This document shows, in pieces, positions 1 to 7,400 of a DNA stretch of 34,213 nucleotides. Position 1 is the first letter of the stretch; each line of letters begins with the position of its first letter. This DNA is from Prolixibacteraceae bacterium (lineage in GTDB: Bacteria; Bacteroidota; Bacteroidia; Bacteroidales; Prolixibacteraceae): positions 1-34,213 of the forward strand of contig JAHEYS010000065.1 of the NCBI GenBank assembly GCA_023251475.1, in the 5' to 3' direction. The notes below the pieces were generated by a model. The model had not been told where the DNA came from. It was given only the letters and a program-made list of their open reading frames with translations, and did no database searches. Made by a program: the position numbers and the translations under genes.

Positions 1-1703
1 ACTATTTCAAAGGGCTGAAAATTCATGCATCAACTCAGTTGACCACCCATAACGAAGGGCAGATCCTCTTTTTAAGTAAACTGAATGCAACCCGGGTTAA
101 CCTGTCAAGAGAGTTGAATATTCAGGAGATAAAAGCCATGACTACCGTTGCTCAACACCTCGGTGTCTTGACTGAAGTATTTGTCCATGGGTCATATTGC
201 ATTTCATTTTCAGGCATTTGTTATATGAGTTCCGTTCATGGGGGTAACTCGGGCAACCGGGGCAGGTGCAGTCAGCCCTGCAGGGATCGGTATCATACAA
301 CTGAGACAGGTAAGGAGTATCCCCTGAATCTTAAAGATAATTCCGCATGGTTTGATCTCAGGGAATTATGTGATGCAGGGGTAGATTCCCTGAAGATAGA
401 AGGGAGAATAAAGAAATCCGATTACGTCTACACAGTTGTAAATAGCTGGAGAAAACGACTCCATGGTTTTTACCATCGAAATGAACTTACTGCTGACAAT
501 CGCGATCTTTATAAAGTGTTTAACCGTGATTTTTCCAATGGCTTCCTGAAAGGGGATATTCACAGGGATATGTTTATTGAAAATCCCCGTGACCATTCTG
601 TAAAGCATCTGACGGAAGTTAATACATCCGTTTCTGGCAGTGTATTTGAAAACGATCAGATAGCGCTCTATGAAGAAAAAGAGGCGATGAAAACTTCCAT
701 TGGCCATAAAATTAAACAATTAAGTGCATCCAGGGCGCCTGTAATCGTTTCTTTATCCGGTGAGGCCGGAGCCTCGTTAAAAGTAACCGTTGACACCCCT
801 GATCATTCATTTGTTGTGTTTTCAGAATTAAATCTTGAAAATACCGGTGCAGAGGCCTTGAATTACAATATGGTTTTTAAAAGGCTGAAAACCATCAATG
901 AAACTGAATATTACATTGAACAGCTTAGCCTGGAAAACCTTATCGGCGAAGTTTATCTGCCGTTTAAAGAACTGACTTCAATTAAAAAAAAGGTGTTGTT
1001 CATCCTGAATGGGTCAAAAGAATGGGTAGATCCGATTATTTTTCCAAACTTAAAAAAACATAAGAGATTAGAAATTAAGCCTTCACTTTCTGTATTAATA
1101 TCCTCGCGAAAAGATTTATACCTCTGTGCAGGGACATCTGCCGATATCTGTTTCCAGCTTCCTGACGGTCTAAAAAATAGCTGTTCTGAGCTGACAGATC
1201 TTTTTATAAAAAACAAAAGGTTAATCCCCTGGTTTCCAGTTGTTCTAATTAGTGAAGATTATGCAGCAGCAGTAGAATTTCTGCAGCGGGTTCAACCCAA
1301 ACTCATTGTAACGAATAATTCAGGAATAGCTTACGAAGCTTTTGAAATGGGAATCAAATGGATAGCAGGACCTTATTTTAATATCGTTAATTCCTTTAGT
1401 CTGATCTGTTTAAAAGAAAATCTGAACTGTTCCGGTTCATTTATTTCAAATGAGATCGGCAAAGTTCAGATTCCGGGTATTAAGACTCCCGGGGATTTTA
1501 AACTTTACTATAGCATTTATCACCCCATTGTACTGATGACGAGCAGGCAGTGTCTTTTTCATCAGGTTACAGGATGCGAAAAAAATATAATTGATGATAA
1601 CTGTATTCCGCAGTGTGAGAAATCTTCCTCAATAACGAATTTAAAAAAGGAGACTTTACTGATTGAAAAAAAAAAAGGGGAACTATCACAATATTTACAA
1701 TGA
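1..1703 (+). CDS. U32 family peptidase/hydroxylase-type protein (RlhA/TrhP-like), 5' truncated, main part
   Basis: The reading frame is already open at base 3 (codons for YFKGLKIHAST precede the first candidate start at 39), so the true start lies left of the window. The U32 signature is clear around bases 170-300: EVFVHGSYC, then SGICYMS, then GNRGRCSQPCR. It is followed by the family motif GVDSLKIEGRIK. In E. coli the relatives RlhA (YdcP) and TrhP (YegQ) are needed for hydroxylation of 23S rRNA C2501 and of tRNA wobble uridine; the family was first named peptidase U32. A cytoplasmic RNA-modification role is inferred from the family. Further cysteines (CLFHQVTGCEKN, CIPQCEK) near 1550-1620 resemble the C-terminal half of long U32 proteins. 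This frame ends at 1701-1703, just after an 11-A run (1666-1676); the expected continuation lies in another frame (next entry). Confidence 0.85.
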   Translation, partial: YFKGLKIHASTQLTTHNEGQILFLSKLNATRVNLSRELNIQEIKAMTTVAQHLGVLTEVFVHGSYCISFSGICYMSSVHGGNSGNRGRCSQPCRDRYHTTETGKEYPLNLKDNSAWFDLRELCDAGVDSLKIEGRIKKSDYVYTVVNSWRKRLHGFYHRNELTADNRDLYKVFNRDFSNGFLKGDIHRDMFIENPRDHSVKHLTEVNTSVSGSVFENDQIALYEEKEAMKTSIGHKIKQLSASRAPVIVSLSGEAGASLKVTVDTPDHSFVVFSELNLENTGAEALNYNMVFKRLKTINETEYYIEQLSLENLIGEVYLPFKELTSIKKKVLFILNGSKEWVDPIIFPNLKKHKRLEIKPSLSVLISSRKDLYLCAGTSADICFQLPDGLKNSCSELTDLFIKNKRLIPWFPVVLISEDYAAAVEFLQRVQPKLIVTNNSGIAYEAFEMGIKWIAGPYFNIVNSFSLICLKENLNCSGSFISNEIGKVQIPGIKTPGDFKLYYSIYHPIVLMTSRQCLFHQVTGCEKNIIDDNCIPQCEKSSSITNLKKETLLIEKKKGELSQYLQ

Positions 1704-1926
1704 CATTAATTTTCTCAATACAGCTATTGTGACAGATGTGCCTGATCTCTTTTCCGGTTTCTTTATTGATTTGAGGGATGTAAAAACCAAAACTGAAGTC
1801 GCAGCAGATAAATCGGCCCTGATCCGACTTTTTGAAAATCTTTTAAATGGAATTCCCAGTTCAACAGAGGAATTACGACAAATTATTTCTCCCTCAACTA
1901 AATCCCAGTATTTAAAGGGGATTTGA
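1663..1926 (+). CDS. C-terminal part of the U32 protein, displaced by a frameshift
   Basis: This frame encodes KGNYHNIYND, FLNTAIVTDVPDLF and FFIDLRDVKTKTEV, which read as the natural C-terminal end of the upstream U32 protein (alternating strands and a final helix) and not as an independent gene. It overlaps the upstream frame across the run of 11 A at 1666-1676. Removing one A joins the two frames as ...LLIEKKKGNYHNIYND without loss of residues. So this is either a true disruption, a sequencing or assembly error in a homopolymer, or a gene expressed through slippage of the polymerase or ribosome on the A run. The TTG at 1663 is not a convincing independent start. No signal peptide or membrane segment is visible. 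Confidence 0.7.
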   Translation: MKKKKGNYHNIYNDINFLNTAIVTDVPDLFSGFFIDLRDVKTKTEVAADKSALIRLFENLLNGIPSSTEELRQIISPSTKSQYLKGI

Positions 1927-1992
1927 TTCGGTTAAATAAGTGAGAGCCGGGCTTCATCACAAATTGAACAAGTCCGACCTTCACGAACCGTT

Positions 1993-2056
1993 GGGTCGGG
2001 CGATTTTGAATCGCCTATTTGGTTTATTTGATCCGCGAATGAAAATCGCGGGACCC
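1993..2056. repeat. BIME-like double-hairpin repeat, copy A
   Basis: The block starts with GGGTC and ends with GACCC, which are reverse complements. Inside are two hairpins: GGCGATT-TTG-AATCGCC (1999-2015) and CCGCGA-7 nt-TCGCGG (2033-2051). Each GGGTC end precedes a hairpin on its own strand, so the block reads as two REP-like units head to head, or one three-way cruciform. An outer pair GAACC (1985-1989)/GGTTC (2065-2069) extends the symmetry. By my alignment 52 of 63 positions match copy B at 2935-2997, without gaps. Confidence 0.75.
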
Positions 2057-2078
2057 GGGGGCGGGGTTCTTATGTAAA

Positions 2079-2117
2079 GTGAGTCGACTTTCTCAGGTTA
2101 TGAGGAAGTCAACTCAC
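2079..2117. repeat. Long stem-loop downstream of the unknown gene
   Basis: The arms GTGAGTCGACTT (2079-2090) and AAGTCAACTCAC (2106-2117) pair with one mismatch, and the inner CTCA-GGTTA-TGAG continues the helix. There is no U-run, so a classic intrinsic terminator is doubtful. It lies between the convergent U32 gene and the gene at 2160-2840 and could limit read-through or protect a 3' end. Confidence 0.5.
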
Positions 2118-2159
2118 GAATAGAGGATCATGACCAAATCCGGACCTCGCCACTCCAGG

Positions 2160-2840
2160 TTAATTCACCGTGACCGGTACTTTAATCTTTGAGTAGATAT
2201 GTCTTCCTTTTATCTTTCTGACGGCAAACCAACCATCAAGAAAGTTGTCATCATCCAAAAAACCCTCGAAACCATCATCCAGCTTGTCGAGGATAAAACT
2301 ACCCTCTTTGATCAATACTTTAACCGACCTGACAGCGCTCTTCCGATCATTGGTGACCAATCCGATCGAAGGCTGCAGTGTCTCAAGTTGGGCGAGATCT
2401 GCTGTCAAAGCTTTAAGTTCCTCGGCGGTAATGCCATAACCTATCGTTTTATCAAGGTATTCATTCGCCCGCTGCAGTATACCGTGACATCTTAGCAAGG
2501 CCTGCTTTTCGTTGAGTTTGTGTAAGGTTGATTCAGTAAAGGAAGCTTCATTCAGGAGCAACTGATCCTGCGTATCTTTTGCATAGAGCAGCAGTTTTCG
2601 TCCCAGGCGGTAAATCTTGTGGAAGAATATTTCCAGCAGTTCATTTTTTCGGGCGACATATCCACCCGGATCGTTTGCATCCTGCGATTTGAATGCCCCA
2701 TCCAATTCCCCCTCGTTTGCTTCGAGCATATTGACATTAGCGGCAATAACTGCCCATTTGCTCCACAAATTTTCATTTTTGTGAACATAGGAAATCGACT
2801 CTTTCTCCATTTCCCAAAAAGTCTTCGCTTTTAAGTCCAT
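2160..2840 (-). CDS. Unrecognised helical protein of 226 residues
   Basis: I do not recognise this family with confidence. The preferred start is the ATG at 2840 (MDLKAKTFWEMEKES); an in-frame ATG at 2873 would add 11 residues of hydrophobic character (MFIFLTVKHLI), but nothing supports it. The protein is soluble, acidic-to-neutral, and appears almost wholly alpha-helical, with heptad-like stretches (ELLEIFFHKIYRLGRKLLLY; LHKLNEKQALLRCHGILQ; LTADLAQLETLQ). The C-terminal end (GFLDDDNFLDGWFAVRKIKGRH, interrupted here) turns strand-like. There are no catalytic motifs, no HUH or tyrosine-transposase motif, no signal peptide and no transmembrane segment. The gene sits alone between two direct copies of a 63-bp double-hairpin repeat (1993-2056 and 2934-2997), which suggests it may travel or expand with that repeat. 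The function is unknown. Confidence 0.7.
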   Translation of the reverse strand: MDLKAKTFWEMEKESISYVHKNENLWSKWAVIAANVNMLEANEGELDGAFKSQDANDPGGYVARKNELLEIFFHKIYRLGRKLLLYAKDTQDQLLLNEASFTESTLHKLNEKQALLRCHGILQRANEYLDKTIGYGITAEELKALTADLAQLETLQPSIGLVTNDRKSAVRSVKVLIKEGSFILDKLDDGFEGFLDDDNFLDGWFAVRKIKGRHIYSKIKVPVTVN

Positions 2841-2933
2841 GATTAAGTGTTTAACGGTTAAAAATATAAACAACTAAATATACGGAAAAAATGGATATGA
2901 ATTTTTATTCTTTAGTGTTAAAAAAATTTTCGG

Positions 2934-2997
2934 GGGTCGGGCGATTAGCATTCGCCCAATATGATTATCTGATCCGCGATTGAAAATCGCGGGACCC
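2934..2997. repeat. BIME-like double-hairpin repeat, copy B
   Basis: Same orientation and length as copy A. Outer ends are GGGTC and GACCC. Hairpin 1 is GGGCGA-7 nt-TCGCCC (about 2938-2957). Hairpin 2 is CCGCGATT-GAA-AATCGCGG (about 2974-2992). Most differences from copy A fall in loops, in the linker, or change stem length without breaking the palindromes, which suggests that the folded form matters. Confidence 0.75.
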
Positions 2998-3013
2998 GAT
3001 CGCGGAACCCGGT

Positions 3014-3295
3014 GCAATTGACCAAATACATGAAGCAGATTTGCATTTCTTATTAACAATTGACTGAAAACCTATTGGATATGCCCATTTCTTATTAACA
3101 ATTGACCAATTCCTTATTGGATATGTCCATTTCCTTTTAACAAATGACCGAAAACTTATTGCACACATCCATTTCGGAGCGGCATTTGACCGAAAACATA
3201 CGGGAAATGGTCAATTCCGATGTGCAAAAGACTAAAAACCTGTTGCATTTAACCATTTCTGTTGGACAAATGACCATGTACAGAACACAATTTGT
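3014..3295. repeat. Degenerate tandem repeat, exact 42-bp period, about 6.5 units
   Basis: The marker CATTTC or CAATTCC recurs at 3044, 3086, 3128, 3170, 3212 and 3254, always 42 bases apart, with a partial unit ahead of it from 3014. Each unit also holds a version of CAATTGACCGAAAAC followed by TATTGGATATG. Sequence drifts between units but the spacing does not. On the plus strand the last units encode 14-residue repeats (MTENLLHTSISERH, LTENIREMVNSDVQ, KTKNLLHLTISVGQ). In the first three units the same frame is cut by TAA codons, while the minus strand stays open there. Confidence 0.8.
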
Positions 3296-3347
3296 TATTC
3301 CGGTCCTGCATGTAACTGTAAAACTTTATGGAAGTGTGGTTGACTAA
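3144..3347 (+). pseudogene. Possible remnant of a 14-residue-repeat protein
   Basis: A 67-residue frame starts inside the third 42-bp unit and contains three clear 14-residue repeats with the core TENLLHxxIS, then leaves the repeat. The same frame continues upstream with repeat-like text (LTENLLDMPIS, LTNSLLDMSIS) but is broken by TAA codons near 3054, 3096 and 3138. This is compatible with a decayed repeat-protein gene, or with a non-coding repeat that happens to be open. No signal peptide, no known domain. Low confidence as a real gene. Confidence 0.25.
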
Positions 3348-3452
3348 ATGCTGACAAGAAAAACGAACACTATTAAGATGTTCGTTTTAAATTGATTAAG
3401 AATCTAATCTGTGCAGAATATTTGAATCGAACCGATGACCTTTTGACTGCCA
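3338..3452 (-). repeat. Direct repeat 1: terminator plus 3' half of tRNA-Ala, left of the toxin-antitoxin pair
   Basis: The block matches 4128-4235 in order: GGTTGACTAAA, a hairpin with arms AAAACGAACA/TGTTCGTTTT (about 3359-3388), the spacer TTAAATTGATTA, then the tRNA-Ala 3' half on the minus strand (3412-3452). Identity stops exactly at the anticodon loop, after the complement of the GGC anticodon. The tRNA part is decayed: two changes break the T-stem and one alters the acceptor stem, so it should not make a tRNA. Confidence 0.8.
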
Positions 3453-3505
3453 CAAGAAAATACGGCTATTTAAATAAGTCGGAATGTGTGCCGGTACCTA
3501 TTTTA

Positions 3506-3772
3506 CTATTTATCTGCATAATGCCCATGCATAGAAATAACATGGATCTGCTGGTCAATAATTTCATAAATAAGCCGATTCCCCTTATCTATTTCACGCG
3601 ACCACAAACCACTAAGTTCATATTTTAATGCTTCTGGTTTTCCTAAACCGGTAAATGGATGTTGGAGTATATCTTTAATTAGCCTTGATATTTTGTTCTG
3701 GGTGGTTTTTTGACCGCTCTTTTTCCAAAACTTAATATCTTCAATGGCTTTATCTTTATAGACTACTTCCAT
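3506..3772 (-). CDS. yoeB: YoeB/Txe family toxin (ribosome-dependent mRNA interferase)
   Basis: The 88-residue product has the YoeB plan: IKDILQHPFTGLGKPEALKYELSGLWSREI, then NRLIYEI, then HGHY near the C-terminus. The E. coli catalytic residues E46, R65, H83 and Y84 correspond here to E47, R66, H84 and Y85, all present, so the toxin looks active. YoeB-type toxins cut mRNA in the ribosomal A site. Its ATG at 3772 overlaps the end of the antitoxin gene by 10 bases (ATGGAAGTAG), typical of translational coupling. The C-terminus ends with ADK after the HY pair, slightly longer than usual. The operon sits between the two tRNA-Ala direct repeats. Confidence 0.92.
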   Translation of the reverse strand: MEVVYKDKAIEDIKFWKKSGQKTTQNKISRLIKDILQHPFTGLGKPEALKYELSGLWSREIDKGNRLIYEIIDQQIHVISMHGHYADK

Positions 3773-3996
3773 AAATCTTCTGTGTTAATAACCTTCCCCT
3801 TGCTGGCTCTTGACTTTTGAATTATTTTTACAAATTCTTTATTGTAAGGGCTTTCTCCGGCTTTAGCTTCATTCATTGATTTAGCTCTGGGGTTAGGCTT
3901 CCTTTCTTCAACAATCGTTACAAATGGTTGGGTTTTTAGGTACTCAACCAGTTTTTTAGCGCCTATTGACTTATCATTGATTACTATTGTTGTCAT
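3763..3996 (-). CDS. Antitoxin partner of the YoeB toxin
   Basis: The preferred start is the ATG at 3996 (MTTIVINDKSIGAKKLVEYLKT), giving 77 residues; seven upstream residues are unlikely because a -7 promoter box lies just ahead (4015-4022). The short N-terminal strand TTIVIND followed by a helix that ends in VEYLK is typical of small Bacteroidetes antitoxins of the DUF2683/RelB-like kind, not of classic PhD/YefM. The C-terminal half (NEAKAGESPYNKEFVKIIQ, KGKVINTEDLWK) is basic and probably disordered until it binds the toxin. Position, size and overlap with the toxin gene support the call; the exact family is uncertain. Such antitoxins usually repress their own operon. Confidence 0.82.
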   Translation of the reverse strand: MTTIVINDKSIGAKKLVEYLKTQPFVTIVEERKPNPRAKSMNEAKAGESPYNKEFVKIIQKSRASKGKVINTEDLWK

Positions 3997-4014
3997 AGCT
4001 TGAATTATTTTATA

Positions 4015-4022
4015 CAAATATA
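4015..4022 (-). promoter_or_regulatory. Putative -7 box of the toxin-antitoxin operon
   Basis: On the minus strand TATATTTG fits the Bacteroidetes consensus TAnnTTTG. Transcription would start near 4009, about a dozen bases ahead of the antitoxin ATG at 3996. No clear -33 TTTG is visible. Confidence 0.4.
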
Positions 4023-4127
4023 AAAAAACCTACAGGTATTTTTATGTGTTCCACTCTAAATAGCAATCAAAAACAGCTTTCGTTTAGGTGATTTGGGTGA
4101 AATGGTTAAAAATGCTTTTGGGAGCCT

Positions 4128-4235
4128 GGTTGACTAAAAAACAAAAACGAACACTGTTAAGGTGTTCGTTTTAAATTGATTAGGAATCTATTCTGTGGAG
4201 AATATCGGAATCGAACCGATGACCTTTTGACTGCC
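4128..4235 (-). repeat. Direct repeat 2: terminator plus 3' half of the intact tRNA-Ala
   Basis: This is the counterpart of 3338-3452. Both begin with GGTTGACTAAA and both end at the tRNA anticodon loop. Here the tRNA half is intact and continues into the full gene (4196-4269). The two copies are about 785 bases apart and enclose the whole toxin-antitoxin operon. Confidence 0.8.
4144..4173 (-). terminator. Intrinsic terminator of tRNA-Ala
   Basis: The arms AAAACGAACAC and GTGTTCGTTTT form a perfect 11-bp stem around a 7-base loop. On the minus strand the stem is followed by TTTTTGTTTTTT, a good U-tract, about 25 bases after the tRNA 3' end. The equivalent hairpin of the other repeat copy (about 3359-3388) differs in loop and closing pair but keeps a 10-bp stem. 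Confidence 0.75.
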
Positions 4236-4269
4236 AGTCAAACGCTCTAGCCAACTGAGCTAATCCCCC
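4196..4269 (-). tRNA. tRNA-Ala (anticodon GGC)
   Basis: The minus strand folds into a full cloverleaf: acceptor GGGGGAT with ATTCTCC, D-stem GCTC/GAGC, anticodon stem TTTGA/TCAAA around the loop CTGGCAG (anticodon GGC, reading GCC), T-stem ATCGG/CCGAT with loop TTCGATT, and discriminator A. The acceptor contains G3:U70, the main alanine identity pair. CCA is not encoded. A terminator follows at 4144-4173. Partial copies of this gene lie on both sides (3412-3452 and 4305-4349). Confidence 0.95.
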
Positions 4270-4304
4270 GAATATTTCAATCTAATTTTAATCTTATTTC
4301 ATAT

Positions 4305-4349
4305 AATCGAACCGATGACCTCCCCGATTCTTCGGGAAGCTAATCCCCC
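4305..4349 (-). pseudogene. Chimeric tRNA-Ala remnant with its middle replaced by a hairpin
   Basis: On the minus strand the element starts with the tRNA-Ala 5' end GGGGGATTAGCT, then a hairpin CCCGA-AGAA-TCGGG (4323-4336) replaces the D-arm and anticodon arm, then the T-arm strand AGGTCATCGGTTCGATT follows. The 17 bases at 4305-4321 and the 12 at 4338-4349 are identical to the intact tRNA gene. The 3' acceptor strand is missing. It lies 36 bases upstream of the intact gene. Confidence 0.75.
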
Positions 4350-4458
4350 GATTGAGGGTGCAAATATAAGAATATTTTTAAACCACAACGGGTTGACAAC
4401 TCTGATATTTTGATTTTCCTTCAATAAATTATAGCATATTTTTAACCTGACAGAATAT

Positions 4459-7400
4459 TCAATCTGCAGGATATGTAATCAATTGCAAAGGGCCGATGAT
4501 TCCCGAGGGTTTCAGTGGCGATTCTTTATTCAGAAAACTACTTACCGGGGCAGAGGTGAAACAATTTTTCAGGGTTCCGAATTCAGTTAAGTCTCCGATC
4601 ATCCGGTTGCGGCAGGTGGTGGCCATTGAAATTTCGAGATGATTCTTTTCTTTAAGCAATTTATTCGCTGAAAGCATGGTGTTTGGCATCCAGATATTTC
4701 CCAGAACCTGATTGTTCAGACGCACCTCTGCAGTTGCATCCAGATTTCCGAATTTTAAAAATACAGATTCACAATTACTTAAATAACCCGGACCGAGATC
4801 AAAATCGATCTGGTAAATGGCTGTCCCGGCGAAATACTTAATGTCAGGATTAGAATACCCGGTAAATGATCTGAATTCGGTAATTGTTATTGAATCAGTC
4901 TTCTCCGAATTAATCGGGTGAAATATAATTTTTCCCTTAAAGTCCTTTATTTCGGTATCTTCAGGTGATTTAATGCCAGTTGTACGTTTTTCTCCCATAT
5001 TATTGGGAAACGAATTAGCGGGTTCCATTTTCCCTTTCCTGAAAATAAAGAAGAGTGATTCTTTGGGTTGGAAGGTCACCGGAATATGCACCTGTTCATC
5101 TGCTACAGTATAAAGGGTACACTTACTGATCTCCCCGGTCAGGGGATTCCAGATCTCCGGAATTTTGCCAGAAACGCGGAACAGGCACTCCCTTTTAAGC
5201 ACAGCGTCTTTTTGGTTGACCACGAAGAACAGGTCGGTGTGCCCGGTAATTTTATGGATGTACATTAAATTCAGGGAATCGGGTAAGTTGGTTGTAAAAT
5301 CGGGAATGCGACGCAATTCCGACAATACTTCGGCAATGGGCTTCCCCCAGATCACCTGCCCTTTACCGTAACGGTTCCTGACATTTCCGGCTTCAATATA
5401 GCCGTTCCAGACTTTTGCCGCAAGTTTCCGGAATTTCTCCTGATCTTCTTTGACTCCGGTTAACGACAACATGCGGTGCGGCATATTCCCAATTACAACG
5501 GCGCCATTTCCTATTAATTTTTCGATCACCTGAAGCGATGAATATTCCATGGCGTCCTGATCAGGTAAAACAAGGACGGGATATACCTGCTCCTTTGAAA
5601 AAACCAGATTACCCTTATTTACAGCTAATTTTTTAAGCACATCGAAATTACAGGGAACAGCGCGGTATTCTTTGGAAAGCTCCCGGATTGTTTTATTTTC
5701 CAGAAACTGGGGTAGCTGATCCCCCAGGTAATAAAGCACATCAGCTGAAGTTTTCCCTTTTTGCAACATATATTGTATTCGCGACTGGTAATCAATCCAC
5801 CCTTTGGCAAAATTCCAGGAGGGATTGTTGCGGTTAAAATGGGAGCCGTGCTGCCCGAGTGTCAACCCCGGCATTTTATCTGTAGGCTGGTGCACATAGC
5901 TGTGAAGGATCATCTGGTTAATCCCTGAGCAGTAGGCCTGATCGCCGAACAACTTCAGGTCGGCAGGCGACTCGCTGTAGTGGGCAAATCCGGTATAGGC
6001 TTCAGCCCCGACAACCGGCTTGTTATAGAAATCTGAAGCAATTGCAGGAAAATTTGTAATCAGACTTCCTGAAGGCTTATATTCCACCAGACTTTGTTTG
6101 TTTTGTTCTGCCCAGAATTCATACATTGGCATGTCCAGGTAACCGTTTGTCCTTAACACATCAATCGGCGGGAAAGGTCCTGTATCTCCGTAAATTACTT
6201 CACCGTGCAGTTGCAGCTTGTTTTGATGACACAATTCGCTGAAATGTTTGTAATAGTTTTGCTCCAGCAATTCTGCAATGGTCTTTCTGAAATCATATAA
6301 AAATGCTTCCGTAAACTCCGTATTTTCAATCGTTTCACCGCAAAGAACCGGGATCCGGCTGATCAGGCTGTATCCGCGACGTTTTTTAAATTCTTCGGGC
6401 ATCGATCTGGTCCAGGTCTGATACCCCCGTTCCCAACTGTCGATCATTAAAAACTTAAAGGTATTGCCCCTGAATTTCCCGGCATGCGCTATTAGTTTCT
6501 GTGGAAAATTCCTGAAATGGAGATTTACCGCAACGGTATCCATTTTGTCACATTCCAATCCTTTCCCTTCCGCAGTGGCAGGACCATTTTCGGCGCCTGT
6601 TGTGGTGTAGCCGAAACGGATCACCGACCAGTTCCCTTCCGGAACGTTCCAGTTTAATGTCCCGTCAGGTCCCATTCTACCGGTTAAATCTATCACTGAA
6701 CTTTCGGGGATAATGGTAAGGGGATCGATACGGGTATTGGTTTGATTTAAAATATTCGGATCAAGGATCCTGGCAGAAGCTGTTTTTTCCAAAAGATAGG
6801 AAACCGTAGGGTTGAAGGCTGGTTGTCCCTTGCCACCCAATAATTCAAGTTCGGCTAATGCCGCATGGTGCCAGGGGCGGAGATTAAATATCTCACTCAC
6901 TTCAACTGTAAAGCACTTCGCTTTTGTTTCCGGGAAGTCGATTAGCTCTGTGGTGTAAAATTTACTGGTCTCAAAGTCGGTTATTTTCCGGTAGGTGATG
7001 CCATCGCCGGATGCCTTTAATGTATAGCGTATTTTTTTTGGCCCCGGAAAGTAAAAAGCCCCCTTAAAATTATGCAGTACAGCAATCTTCGATTTGACGG
7101 TTTCAACATCATAAGAGATTTTTATCCGGTCATTTTTACGTACTTCCACCATACTTTGCGGATCGCCATCACCTAATGAATTACCGTTGATCGTATCATT
7201 AATTGTCACATTTGGTTGTTCATTTGGTGCATAATTTTGATCAGTCGGGCTGTTTTTCCAGGCAATAACCGCCACATCGCGGTAGAAACCGGTTTCACAG
7301 GACGGTTGCGGGAGTTTTATTTCCGGCTGGTTTTTAATTACCGCTGTTTTGGTAAACACAAATTTTTTCATCGATAGCTCAGGAGTAATCCAGGGACCAC

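Noticed and set aside
2199-2495. Plus-strand frames opposite the unknown gene
   Set aside because: The minus-strand frame is longer, uninterrupted and has a normal protein composition; the plus-strand ones look like shadows.
2160-2840. RAYT-type transposase for the flanking double-hairpin repeats
   Set aside because: The protein has neither an HUH motif nor the expected catalytic tyrosine context and looks purely helical.
3014-3295. CRISPR array, suggested by regular 42-bp spacing
   Set aside because: Whole units are similar and degenerate; there is no alternation of a conserved repeat with unique spacers, and no cas gene is nearby.
3392-3628. Plus-strand open frame across the tRNA fragment and the toxin gene
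   Set aside because: It is antisense to a well-supported YoeB gene and contains tRNA-derived sequence.
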